DNA of 64,000 nucleotides, taken from contig CATNEN010000025.1 of assembly GCA_950097015.1 (NCBI GenBank), positions 8,358,501 to 8,422,500 of the forward strand, in the 5' to 3' direction. This document shows positions 1-20,812 of the stretch, in pieces. The notes under the pieces are model-generated. The model did no database searches, was not told where the DNA came from, and worked only from the letters and a program-made list of their open reading frames with translations. Source of the DNA: Macrostomum hystrix. Taxonomy: Eukaryota > Platyhelminthes > Macrostomidae. A program made the position numbers and the translations under genes. Each line of letters starts with the position of its first letter. Position 1 is the first letter of the stretch.

Positions 1-41
1 AATCTGAGAATACTTCCCTAATTAACCTTCAAATGATGCAG

Positions 42-8801
<8,760 letters not shown>

Positions 8802-8820
8802 TTGGTCTGATCGCAACCTA

Positions 8821-8826
8821 ATTAAA
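8821..8826 (+). terminator. Possible polyadenylation signal ATTAAA for SLC12A9
   Basis: ATTAAA lies 20 bases after the stop codon at 8801. The motif is common in AT-rich DNA, so this is only a candidate. Confidence 0.3.
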
Positions 8827-9054
8827 TAGGCTGCTGTAAAGCTGACGTAATCACAAAAATCGTTTCTACTTTTAAAAAAAATCTGATTTTTTTGCCCATT
8901 CTATATTGATCAGTATTCTGTTTAGAAGTGATCTCCTTGCCAAGATTAATGCTGATTTCGTCGTTAACATTACGTTTTAAATGTCCCGTCTCCACATTAT
9001 TTTTCACACTACAATGTTATTAAATAATTTTTATTTTTCATTTTACTGTCAGCT

Positions 9055-9308
9055 CGTGGGTTTTAACCTAAGTCGTTGAAGCGTCGGACTCACGACTTGA
9101 AGGTCGAGGGTTCGTTCTCGACGCCACTAAAAAAACTTTGTTGTCATTTAGCTTCAGTTCACCCAGCTGTTAAATGGGTACCAGCATTAGCTGGGATAAT
9201 TGAGGGTGGGTGTGGCGTCCCCCCAGTCCATGGACTGAACAGCCGTACGCAGCCTTCAGTTGCACCGCGAAATAGCTGCGGCTGTCGGCTGCACATCTGG
9301 CTATAATC
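9055..9308 (+). mobile_element. Family A SINE downstream of SLC12A9
   Basis: Head with GACTTGAAGGTCGAGGGTTC, then the body CACCCAGCTGTTAAATGGGT, CAGCATTAGCTGGGATAA, GTGGCGTCCCCCCAGTCCAT, ending GGCTGCACATCTGGCTA. It lacks an obvious A/T tail. Confidence 0.82.
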
Positions 9309-10435
9309 AATGCCAAGCTATTTTTAGTAACATTTAAATTGTAAGTAGTATGATTCTCTCCTAATCAAAATTGAAACTGTCAATAGAAAATATTTATCCA
9401 TTTTTACAATAAGTTATTAAGCAATCCTTGATCCATTGGTAATGTCAGGACTTTTAAAACAAACTGTGATCCGATTTCATAATTTTAAATGGCATAATCT
9501 TTTACCTACACAATTTTATTTTTATTTAATTTTTTCCGAGAAAATTTTCACTGGACTCTAAAATGAAGCCACTCGAATTGAAATGAATTCAATCGAATGG
9601 TATGATGATTGGACAAGCCCACAAATTGTTGAATTAAAAAATAATAAAAAACTTGATTTTGTGTATGATTTTTTGATGTTTTAAACTGTTTTCTTGCTAG
9701 CTTGGCTTGCATTTTTTTATTTCGTTTTTTTCACTCGCATGAAAAAGTTTTATCAGAAAGACGCATTGAAACGCACAAAGACACCAGGGTTCAAGACAAA
9801 CAAATTTATTCACTTATTGGATATATCTTTTTTATACAATGGGATTACCATTTTTACCACGTAGAATCTAAACTGTTTCTTCTCGCGCAGTGGCTAAGTG
9901 TTTATGGGAGTACTTTCAGTGAACAATACATAAAAAACAACAGTCCGATAGAATGATTGATTCCCAATTACCGGATATTTAATCATAATTAGACGCCTAG
10001 AAAATTTTTTTTATCGTATTTTGCGACTTGTTGCAATTTGAGACAGGGAGCCCTGTGATTGGTCAACGCTAATCTTATATATACTTTTCTGGATTGCATT
10101 AGAGGAGTGTGGTGGGCGCCATGTCTGTGGAAATCTCAAGGTCATTCTTTTCTGCGTTTCGGAAAATTCCACTCAAGCCAAATCAAGCGCGAACTTAATA
10201 ATTCGCGCTAAAGCCTCAGCCAGCGTCACTTCTATCTAGCCACCCCACTCCTTGACCTCGAAGCTATCTTCGCTCTAATTGGCTAGTCCAATAGTCTTGG
10301 TGTGGCGTAGTGAGGTGGAGTTCCGCTGAAGTGCCGGGAATCTTTTTTCAGAACATGGAAATTTCCACTGTCTATAAATTATAAGTGATATGAATTAAAC
10401 AAAGTAAAGATAATTGCGTGATTCTAAATCTTATC
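9309..10435. other. Convergent intergenic region SLC12A9/SLC17
   Basis: AT-rich to about 10000 with no gene seen. 10050-10350 is more GC-balanced, with a TATATATA at 10076, ATTGGT at 10058 and near-palindromic ATTGGCTAGTCCAAT at 10279; function unknown. Confidence 0.5.
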
Positions 10436-13400
10436 TTATCTCTTGCCCAAGATATGACTTCGCTCCTGAAGCCAGTCATCGGCGGACTTGTCTTCAGTCT
10501 GTTGCTCAATTTCATCGTTGTTATCGACTTCTCGGGCGTCTTCTTTATCGTGAAACGGCTTCAAACTCGGGTCAGTCGCAGCTGCTGCCGACGACGGTTC
10601 AATGAGCCTGATGGTCTCGCTGGCGTCTGACCAGGACTGCAGCTCGCCAGAGGCCATGAAGTAGTAGCAAACGACCGTGACTGCGTGGACACCCGCGGCC
10701 ACCAGGAATACGGTGCGCCACTCCTCCACTGTGCCACGGCGGGCAACCCGGCTGGCCAGGATTGGAGACACCACGCCTTGGAGATGAGCGAATCGATAGC
10801 GCTTGTTAGATATTTGCTTCGATTTAATACTCTTTGGTGGCTACTGACAGTTTTGAGTAAATAGTGCAGTGTGGTTAATGAAAATGTTTACATTTCTCTT
10901 ATTTCCATGGGTTTTTTAATCTCTGAATACAGTAAATATTGTACTTAATCATTCGAAATATTCAAAACAAACGATTATCCCATTGCACTTGCCGGACACA
11001 GTCCCAATGCCGTTAGATAATCCCATGAGGAAGCCGGCAAATCTTGGCGCAATGTCCAAATGATTGACACCGTAGCCGGACATGCCCAGCCCGGTAAATC
11101 CGAATCCCAGGGTGAGCAGAGCAGTGGACAGGTAGGGATTTCGCGACAGTCCAATCACGGCCATGCAGCAGGCCATGGTGCCGAAGCCGAGGCTATTGAG
11201 CAGCTTACGGGTGGACGTTGTGCTCAATAGGCGGCTGCGTAGAATGTCCGCCAGGATGCCACCTCATTGACAGGAAAGGGGGGAAATTTACTTTACAATA
11301 GAATACGGTTGTAAAGAACACGTGTCATTAAATGACGTCACAAAAACATATCTCATTGATAACATGTATCATTAAAACCCATATCTCATTAAAGTACATA
11401 TCTCATTAAAGTACATATCTCATTAAAGTACATATCTCATTAAAGTACATATCTCATTAAAGTACATATCTCATTAAAGTACATATTTCATTAAAGTACA
11501 TATCTCATTAAAGTACATATCTCTCTAAAGGGCAATATAGTAACTTCATCTATTTAATGTCTCTATTAAGTTCTATTTACTTCAAAATTTCGCGCTTACC
11601 AACTGGGGTGAGAGCAGCCATGAGCATAAAAGGGGTCATGAGGTGCAGTCCGACCGCCTCCGAGTCCAACTGAAACACCTTGGCGTAGTAAGCCGGTAGG
11701 CCGATGGTGCTAAACTGGAAGGTCCAGTTGCGGCCAATGTTGGCCAGCACAATGGCCCAGACTGGCCGGGAGGTTACAATCGATCTTATCGGCAGGTGGA
11801 CTGCCGCTGATGTGCCCGGGCCGCCGCCGGAGGACTGTACGCTGTTGGCCAGGATGTACCGCAGCTCCGCCGCGCCAATGGACCTGGGGAGCGGCGGGGA
11901 TTTGGATGGGATTTAAGGTGGAAAAATCGGGATTACTCAATCCTAAAGACTTAAGAGCTTTGGAAGTTTTTAGTTTCTTAGTTCTGTCATTAGGGGATTC
12001 TTTAGGTATTTAAGAAGACGGTTTGAATTAAATTGGGATTTTTTTATGTGAATATTAGAAATGGGGATTTCGGAAAGTGCAAATTTTAGAATTCAGGACT
12101 TTAAGTTGGGATTAAGAAATTGAGTTTTTCAAATTGGAATTTTTTAAGTTGGGACATAAAAACAGGGATTTCAGAAGATAAGATATTGGGTTTTTTTAAA
12201 TAGGGAGCTTAAAAGTTGTGATTTTAGAAGTTGGGACTTTAGACATTGGGATTTGGACGTTTAGATTATAGAAGTTGGGAAGCTTAGAAGTGAGATTTTA
12301 GTGACAGAGCTTTTTGACGTTAAGAGTTTGAAAGGTGAAGGTTTTTTAAGCAGTTAATAATAATAGTAGAAGGGCAGCAGGCACTGGCACATCATTTAGT
12401 GACACTAGACCCGCAGCCAGCGAGGAGGCAATTCTGCCCATTTCGTTGACTCCTGAGCACACACTCACACAGGTGTGTACATCGACCCTGACTTTCTCAT
12501 CGTCAGGCAGTGTACACTGTCACTGTTCGCTCACCGGTCCCAAGAAGGCTGTCCGGGCACAAGGCTCAGCCACGCGGCGGCCCACAGGCAGCCGGCGACG
12601 CCGTAGACATAGAAATTCGCTGGCCAGCCCAGCCGGTCCGTCATCGCCCCCGACAATGGCAGGCCCACAATGGGCCCCAGGGCCATGCCGAAGAATGAAA
12701 TCGTCACCAGCCTGGATCGCTCCATTGCCGGGGCCCAGTAGCGCCACAGGGCGTGGACGCACGGATACAGGCAACCCTCGGCTGCGCCCTGGCCGGCCCG
12801 GACAAGCGAGGCGATCATGAAGGCCAGGCCCGACGGTTCCAGGCGAGCAGCCACCGGCACCAGCAGGTTCAGCGAGCAGGTGACGAGAACGGCTACGCCG
12901 AGCAGTCGGCCCGGCGCTGACAGACGCGAAGCCAGCAGGCCGCCGGGCACGCTGAACAGGGCGTAGCCGACGAAGAAGGAGGCCTCGACCAGGCCGATAT
13001 CGATGCGACTCCAGGCCACCTGGATGGCGGTGGGGAGAATTTCAGGTCAGGGATTCGGGATTCGATATTTAACCCTTGACTTCTCGGATAAAATATTAAA
13101 AGACATTTGGGATACGGAATTCGCGATTTGCGACTGAAAAGTTAGGATTAGGGTTTAAGGATTGGAGAAAGACCAATTGGGATTTAATCTTTGAAATTAC
13201 AAACTGAGCAGTTGGAATTCTGTTCTTTGGTATTAAAAATCGAAGAGCTAGGATTAGGTCTTTGGGATTAGAGAATGAACAGATGGGATTAGGTCTTTGG
13301 GATTAGAGAATGAACAGATGGGATTAGGTCTTTGGGATTCCAGAATGAACAGATAGGATTCGGTCATTGGGATTTCAGAAAGATTAGTTGGGATTCGGTA

Positions 13401-14708
13401 ATTGGGATTACAGAATGAACAGATGGGATTCGGTCTTTGGGATTCCAGAATGAACAGATGGGATTCGGTCATTGGGATTTCAGAAAGATTAGTTGGGATT
13501 CGGTCATTGGGATTACAGAATGAACAGATGGGATTCGGTCATTGGGATTCCAGAATGAACAGATGGGATTCGGTCATTGGGATTTCAGAAAGATTAGTTG
13601 GGATTCGGTCATTGGGATTACAGAATGAACAGATGGGATTCGGTCTTTGGGATTACAGAATGAACAGATGGGACTCGGTCTTTGGGATTACAGAATGAAC
13701 AGATGGGATTCGGTCTTTGGGATTACAAAATCGAAGAGCTAGGATTAGGTCTTTGGGATTAGAGAATGAACAGATGGGATTGGGTCTTTGGGATTCCAGA
13801 ATGAACAGATGGGATTCGGTCATTGGGATTTCAGAAAGATTAGTTGGGATTCGGTCATTGGGATTACAGAATGAACAGATGGGATTCGGTCTTTGGGATT
13901 ACAGAATGAACAGATGGGACTCGGTCTTTGGGATTACAGAATGAACAGATGGGATTCGGTCTTTGGGATTACAGAATGAACAGATGGGACTCGGTCTTTG
14001 GGATTACAGAATGAACAGATGGGACTCGGTCTTTGGGATTACAGAATGAACAGATGGGATTCGGTCTTTGGGATTTTAGAATGAACAGATGGGATTCGGT
14101 CTTTGGGATTACAAAATCGAAGAGCTAGGATTAGGTCTTTGGGATTAGAGAATGAACAGATGGGATTCGGTCTTTGGGATTTTAGAATACTGGATTCGGG
14201 TGATTCAGCTATATATCTGAGAACTGGGATTACATATAGGGGCTTTGAATCAGGAATTGGGATTAGAAATTAAATAGGGATTAGACCACATGGTTTTGGG
14301 ATTAGGTTGTAGGGAAGCGTGAGCACTAAAGAGATTAGTGCTTGAAGATCTCATGCGGATTTTACTGTTGTTTTTGGCATAAACAGAATGGATCATGTAC
14401 TAAAAGGGAACTGTTGAGATTGTTATGATTTGTTTTGTTAGGAATTGAGATATTTAAAGTTAGGTATTTCCGTGTCTCACCTCCTGTACCAGCTCGGTCT
14501 TGTAGACGGTGTCATTCCTCAACGGATCGAACAGGACAATGAGCTCGCGCTGCTTTCTTGTCATTTGAATGATTGCTATGCCTATCTCCGAGCGCATGGC
14601 TAGGACAATCATGAGACCGAGGCAGCTCAGCCAGGCCACTATGTACCTGCGCCAACCAGGCCTCGCATCATCGGCAGCTTCTGCTCGCTCAGCTGGCGAA
14701 CCCTCCAT
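10436..14708 (-). CDS. SLC17 family transporter, VGLUT/sialin-like (complete)
   Basis: Five exons on the minus strand: 14708-14481, 13019-12535, 11883-11600, 11262-10993, 10776-10436 (TAA). They sum to 1608 bases, 535 residues. The ATG at 14708 is the first in frame; the more upstream open codon at 14723 is GTG. Introns 1-3 are GT-AG and intron 4 is GC-AG. The product is a 12-helix major facilitator. Family marks: Arg39 in helix 1 (AMRSEIGIAI), PGGLLASRL, the RAGQGAAEGCLYP block (Arg150, Glu157), WAPAMERSRL, NIGRNWTF (Arg289), LLSTTSTRKLLN, GVNHLDIAPRFAGFLMG and GTVEEWRTVF. The C-terminal half, especially VNHLDIAPR and FMASGELQSW, is closest to vesicular glutamate transporters as I recall them. 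The His just before the SFF motif of VGLUTs is Glu88 here, so glutamate transport should not be assumed. The tail is acidic and lacks the proline-rich motif of vertebrate VGLUT1. The gene is convergent with SLC12A9. Confidence 0.9.
10987..10992 (-). other. GC splice donor of SLC17 intron 4
   Basis: On the minus strand GTGTCCG|GCAAGT; no GT donor nearby keeps the frame, and joining to 10776 gives the family sequence SNGIGTVSGVVSPILA. Confidence 0.85.
11352..11530. repeat. 17-bp minisatellite (SLC17 intron 3)
   Basis: About ten copies of GTACATATCTCATTAAA. Confidence 0.92.
11930..12330. repeat. Very degenerate TTGGGATTTTAGAAG-type repeat (SLC17 intron 2)
   Basis: Scattered phrases TTGGGATT and TTTAGAAGTTGGGA at irregular 12-25 bp spacing; an old array or simple-sequence region. 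Confidence 0.6.
12350..12526 (-). mobile_element. 5'-truncated family B SINE abutting the SLC17 exon 2 donor
   Basis: On the minus strand it reads ACAGTGACAGTGTACACTGC, GATGTACACACCTGTGTGAG, GGGCAGAATTGCCTCC and ends in a TTATTATTA tail. Its truncated 5' end lies about 8 bases inside intron 2, whose GT is at 12534-12533. Confidence 0.85.
13030..14215. repeat. 35-bp minisatellite (SLC17 intron 1)
   Basis: Unit starts GGGATTCGGTCTTTGGGATT and continues ACAGAATGAACAGAT, itself built on repeats of GGGATT. Degenerate until about 13240, regular to 14195. Longer blocks containing AAATCGAAGAGCTAGGATTA recur at 13226, 13726 and 14111. Confidence 0.92.
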
Positions 14709-15514
14709 AGCTCGCGCTTGCACTTTTGTGAAGAATGTTGGCTCGATTGAATTAATGTGAATTGAGACTTGAAATCGTTGAGTTGAGCAGCTGATCTATC
14801 TGTGTGCTCAGTTTTATTTAAATTTATGTTTTTATTTTCGCCTATACGGGAGACAATTTTAACAACAAAGGATCAGGGAGAGAGATCTGCAGTTTATCTT
14901 TCTTCCCATAATGGCACTTCCGCTGCGTTGGTTCAGCTGTGTGTGCGGAGGGAAGGGAGGAATCCTTTTTAAGCGGAGTTTTCCGGACGGGCGATTGGAC
15001 AGGGCATTTGTCCCATTTTCAGACGAACCAATTTTTGTAGAACTAACTAACTAGCAGTTCCCTATAGAGCAGAGGATTGAAGCCTAAGATAGAGAATGCG
15101 CATGAGTTTGTGTGTGTGTGTGGGACATTGCGGGGTGGTTGATTTTCGTCAGTCGAAACTAGACCCGGAAGGCCGCGCCACGATCAACAGCTTTTTTACT
15201 GTGTGAGAGAGAAAGAAAGAAGTGAAAATAAATTTGAAGAGGCCTGAATTCTTTCCTGATCTTTGAGCTCTGCCTTATGCCAAAGCGGTGCTGAAAGCAG
15301 AAGTGACCAGTTGTACTTTATTTCTATGGTTCATGGCTGTTCTGGAACTGGGTCATTATTGATTAGTCAATAGAACTACTGAAAGTCACGGCTTGTTGTG
15401 CAACTAGTGAATGGGCAGAATTGCCTACTTATCATTGCCTACTAATGATACTTGTATCTTCTACAAACTTTTTAATTAATTGCACCTTACCCAATCGAGT
15501 GTGAAAGCTGCGTA
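14709..15514. other. 5' flank of SLC17
   Basis: No coding frame. Contains a short GTGTGTGTGTGTG run at 15110 and a small family B SINE remnant (ATGGGCAGAATTGCC near 15412). The promoter and any 5'UTR of the minus-strand SLC17 gene must lie here; none is identifiable. Confidence 0.5.
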
Positions 15515-15705
15515 CTGATGTTCAGTCCATGGACTGGGGGGACGCCACACCCACCCTAAACTACACCAGCTTGAAGCTGAGTAGCAATTAAACAGCTGGA
15601 TAAACTGAATCAAAGCAGAGTTAAGTGTCTTGCTAAGAGATATAAAATGTTTCGGTGGAGTCGAGAATCGAACCCTCGACCTTCCCGTCGTGAGTCCGGG
15701 TTTGT
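15515..15705 (-). mobile_element. Family A SINE fragment, reverse, joined to the 19-bp satellite
   Basis: Contains CAGTCCATGGACTGGGGGGA, CGCCACACCCACCC and CGAGAATCGAACCCTCGACC, the reverse of family A body and B box. The head is cut at about 15700, where the GATACCTG satellite begins. Confidence 0.82.
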
Positions 15706-18030
15706 ATCCTTTAATGATACCTGTATCTTATGATGATACCTGTATCTTATGATGATACCTGTATGTTATGATGATACCTGTATGTTATGATGATACCTGT
15801 ATCTTATGATGATACCTGTATGTTATGATGATACCTGTATCTTATGATGATACCTGTATGTTATGATGATACCTGTATCTTATGATGATACCTCTATGTT
15901 ATGATGATACCTGTATCTTATGATGATACCTGTATGTTATGATGATACCTGTAACTTATGATGATACCTGTATGTTATGATGATACCTGTATCTTATGAT
16001 GATACCTGTATGTTATGATGATACCTGTATGTTATGATGATACCTGTATCTTATGATGATACCTGTATGTTATGATGATACCTGTATCTTATGATGATAC
16101 CTGTATGTTATGATGATACCTGTATCTTATGATGATACCTGTATGTTATGATGATACCTGTATCTTATGATGATACCTCTATGTTATGATGATACCTGTA
16201 TCTTATGATGATACCTGTATCTTATGATGATACCTGTAACTTATGATGATACCTGTATGTTATGATGATACCTGTATCTTATGATGATACCTGTATGTTA
16301 TGATGATACCTGTATCTTATGATGATACCTGTATGTTATGATGATACCTGTATCTTATGATGATACCTGTATGTTATGATGATACCTGTATCTTATGATG
16401 ATACCTCTATGTTATGATGATACCTGTATCTTATGATGATACCTGTATCTTATGATGATACCTGTAACTTATGATGATACCTGTATGTTATGATGATACC
16501 TGTATCTTATGATGATACCTGTATGTTATGATGATACCTGTATCTTATAATGATACGTGTATCTTATGATGATACCTGTATGTTATGATGATACGTGTAT
16601 CTTATGATGATACCTGTATGTTATGATGATACCTGTATCTTATGATGATACCTGTATGTTATGATGATACCTGTATCTTATGATGATACCTCTATGTTAT
16701 GATGATACCTGTATCTTATGATGATACCTGTATGTTATGATGATACCTGTATCTTATGATGATACCTCTATGTTATGATGATACCTGTATCTTATGATGA
16801 TACCTGTATGTTATGATGATACCTGTATCTTATGATGATACCTCTATGTTATGATGATACCTGTATCTTATGATGATACCTGTATGTTATGATGATACCT
16901 GTAACTTATGATGATACCTGTATGTTATGATGATACCTGTATCTTATGATGATACCTGTATGTTATGATGATACCTGTATGTTATGATGATACCTGTATC
17001 TTATGATGATACCTGTATGTTATGATGATACCTGTATCTTATGATGATACCTGTATGTTATGATGATACCTGTATCTTATGATGATACCTGTATGTTATG
17101 ATGATACCTGTATCTTATGATGATACCTCTATGTTATGATGATACCTGTATCTTATGATGATACCTGTATCTTATGATGATACCTGTAACTTATGATGAT
17201 ACCTGTATGTTATGATGATACCTGTATCTTATGATGATACCTGTATGTTATGATGATACCTGTATCTTATAATGATACGTGTATCTTATGATGATACCTG
17301 TATGTTATGATGATACGTGTATCTTATGATGATACCTGTATGTTATGATGATACCTGTATCTTATGATGATACCTGTATGTTATGATGATACCTGTATGT
17401 TATGATGATACCTGTATCTTATGATGATACCTGTATCTTATGATGATACCTGTATCTTATGATGATACCTGTATGTTATGATGATACCTGTATCTTATGA
17501 TGATACGTGTATCTTATGATGATACCTGTATGTTATGATGATACCTGTATCTTATGATGATACCTGTATGTTAGGATGATACCTGTATGTTATGATGATA
17601 TCTGTATGTTATGATGATACCTGTATGTTATGATGATACCTGTATGTTATGATGATACCTGTATCTTATGATGATACGTGTATCTTATGATGATACCTGT
17701 ATGTTATGATGATACCTGTATCTTATGATGATACCTGTATCTTATGATGATACCTGTATGTTATGATGATACCTGTATCTTATGATGATACCTGTATGTT
17801 ATGATGATACCTGTATGTTATGATGATACCTGTATCTTATGATGATACCTGTATGTTATGATGATACCTGTATGTTATGATGATACCTGTATGTTATGAT
17901 GCTACCTGTATCTTATGATGCTACCTGTATCTTATGATGCTACCTGTATCTTATGATGATACCTGTATCTTATGATGATACCCGTATCTTATGATGATAC
18001 CTGTATCTTATGATGATACCTGTATGAACA
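15706..18030. repeat. 2.3-kb satellite, 19-bp unit TATGTTATGATGATACCTG
   Basis: About 120 copies alternating TATCTTATGATGATACCTG and TATGTTATGATGATACCTG, with rarer CTCTATG, GTAACTT and TACGTG variants. A block marked by CTTATAATGATACGTG recurs 722 bp (38 units) apart, showing a higher-order duplication. Confidence 0.96.
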
Positions 18031-18504
18031 TTGATTAGGATTTGTATATCTCTTAAATCGGAGAAATCTTCAATAGATCACAAGCAGACAGAAAATGCAA
18101 AAATATTAATATTTTCTTCTTTCGAACTACTATAAAAGTGCACGAAACGACAAAAAGTCAAGCAATGCTCCCGTAAAAACACACTATTTGCCCAACCTGT
18201 AGCCACACGATACAGACTGGCAAAAGTATATAATGGGATTACTATCAAAGGGAAAGAACTGTTCGACATTGGAGATTATAACACGAGTTTTTTACTTGTC
18301 CAAAAAATTTTTTATAACTATCGTTTTTCTCAAGAATTATTTATGTTTTCTGAAAAAATAGAAATATGTGTGCAATAATTACATGTTTGAGGATCTTTCC
18401 ACACGTTTTCATTTCGACTATGAGCATGCCACATGGGCTGAAATGTTTCATTTTTTGTAGACTTAAAGTACACAAAAGGCCCAAAATCTTTCGGGCATGA
18501 CAAC

Positions 18505-18681
18505 TGTGATGAGCGCGGACGAGAGCAAAGCTCCAACCAATCTATTTGGCTTCAGCCGATATATAAGTAGCACACGCAGAGCCAGACGCGATTACATAAT
18601 ATGGTAGCATGAGAGAGAGAACGCTAGCATGTACACCTAGACGGGCGTACAAACTTGTGCACAGACGCTATACTCATGACA
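18505..18681 (-). repeat. 3' LTR of the Ty3-type element
   Basis: 177 bp, same ends as the 5' LTR, preceded on the element strand by a purine-rich AGAAGGGAGA tract, the expected plus-strand primer. The flank on its outer side is the target duplication ACAAC. Confidence 0.95.
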
Positions 18682-19114
18682 TCTCCCTTCTAAAAGCAAC
18701 AAAAATAGTGAATGCAGACATTACATTAAATTAAATTTCGACGAATAGCAAGCTTGCGAGAAATTAAAACGAGAGTTATAGGACAAAGCTTAAAAATTAT
18801 CAAAAAAAATATTGTGACTGGATAATTAGGGAATTAAAAAAAATCTTTTTGCATCACGCAGAAATCAAAAGGAATAAAATCGATAATTATAGTTTTCAAG
18901 CAAAAAAACTCAGAGCATAAGGCAACTCAAAAAATCATTAGCATTTCAAATCAAATCAAAATCAAATCATGAAAAAAAAAGTTTTAGCAAAAGCAACCGC
19001 AAAGAATATTAGCAAATGCTCGCAAAAAGAGACAAAATCTAACATAAGCGCACTGCAAATAAAAGTATTTAAACGGCCAATAAACAGTCACTAAACAGTC
19101 CATCACAATCATAC

Positions 19115-20812
19115 TCAGTCATCAGATCGGTAGCGGGCAGGCAACACGCCCTTTGTGGTCCTGGCCGACCGCCGCGGAAGCTCGCCAGCCTCAGCAGGTG
19201 CTCGATCTGCTGCCGTTGCTTCCGGACTGGTTGTGCCCTCTTGTCTCGCTGCGACGACGTCCTCAGCCTCTGGAGTGGCTTGTTGCGGAACCAGGTGAAG
19301 ATCCCGACGGTTCCGAACGAGCTCACGGCCGTGTTGCGTCTGCACCCGGTAGGAGCGCAGAGCCGGATCAGCTTCCACGACGACTGCTGGCTCCCATTTG
19401 AAATCTTGACGGTAGCGGACAGCATCACCGACATGCAGTTCTGGTAGAGTTCGGCTATGCTGGTCGTAGTAACGCTGTTGAACCGCCTGCAGCGGAGCCT
19501 TGGAGAACTCGGTTGTCCTGTTCTGGACCAATGCTCTGCTGTCTGCTGGCAGCTTCGTCCGAATCAGCCGACCGAACATTAGCTCACTCGGACTAGTTTT
19601 GGTTCCACTGATCGGTGACGCCCGATATTCCATCAGCGCTACCTCCGGCTGGTCCGATTTCCGCAGAATGCTCTTTGCCACTTTGACTGCCTTCTCAGCC
19701 ATTCCATTAGACTGCGCATGACCTGGAGACGATCGCGTGTGTCGGAAACCGAACTCAGCAGCAAACTCTTGAAACTTGAATGAGCTAAACGGGGGTCCAT
19801 TGTCGCTGACCAGCTCCTTGACGATTCCGAACCTGGCAAACATAGACTTTATTCTAGAAATTACCAGAGCAGCTCCTGACTGCTGGCCCAGTTTTGCCAA
19901 CTCAATCCAATTGCTGTAGTAACATGTAACGACCAGCCACTTGTCACCCTTAAAGTCGAGCAAATCGCAGCCAACCTTTGTCCATGGTGAATCTGGAACC
20001 TGATGGCTCATCAGCGGCTCCCTTGGATTGGCAGGCTGAAATGCCTGGCACGTAGTGCAGCGACTCACGAACCGTTTGATATCGGCTGACATTCCAGGCC
20101 AGTACAGAATCTGACGCGCACGCGCTTCGGTTTTGCCCATTCCAGCATGGCCTTCGTGCAGAATCTCCAGGATCTTCTGACGCAGTGAGACAGGCACAAT
20201 GACACGGTTCACCTTCAGCAGTACGCCTTCGTGATAGACCAGTTCTTCCTTGAAGCTCCAGTAAGGACGAATAGATGAACAAACACGGCGGTAATCTGTT
20301 GGCCAACCATCCTGAACGAACTGTGCCACAAGAGACAAATCGCGATCCTTGCTAGTCTCGTCACGAATTTCTTGCATCCGAACGGCAGATATCGGTAGAC
20401 TCCTGCACAGCTGGTGGACCTCCACCTCGATTTCATCATCCAAAGCTGCCTCGGTCTCTGGCAAGTACGCTCTTGACAACGTGTCGGCAATCTGCATCTT
20501 GGATCCTGGTGACCACGAGACCTTCAGATTGTACCTTTTGAGCTGGTACAGCATTCGAGCAATTCTCGGTGGGGCGTGAACCAAATCCCGTTTGAAAATT
20601 ATCTCCAGCGGCTTGTGATCAGTCGTGACTCGAACCACTGGTAGGCCATAGACGTAGTCATGAAACTTTTTGCAAGCAATCACGACAGCCAGCGTCTCCT
20701 TCTCAATCTGGGCATAATTTTTCTGCGTCGAAGTCAAAGCTGCGGAACCATACGCGACAGGCTGTCCATTCTGTAGCAACACACAACCAACTCCAACAGA
20801 TGAACTGTCAAC
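19115..20812 (-). pseudogene. Ty3-type pol, 3' part: RNase H and integrase
   Basis: Resumes on the far side of the insertion, in the same frame once the insertion and one copy of its target duplication are set aside. RNase H has DSSSVGVGCVLLQ, QIEKETLAVVIACKKFHDYV and TTDHKPLEII. Integrase has the His-Cys zinc site (HEGHAGMGKTEARAR and CTTCQAF) and DDE acidic residues in VGCDLLDF, LVSDNGPPF and SNGMAEKAV. The C-terminal part (YRQDFKWEPAVVVE) resembles the GPY/F region. It ends at 19115. Confidence 0.9.

Noticed and set aside
14721-14723. Upstream start for SLC17
   Set aside because: The codon is GTG; the first in-frame ATG is at 14708.
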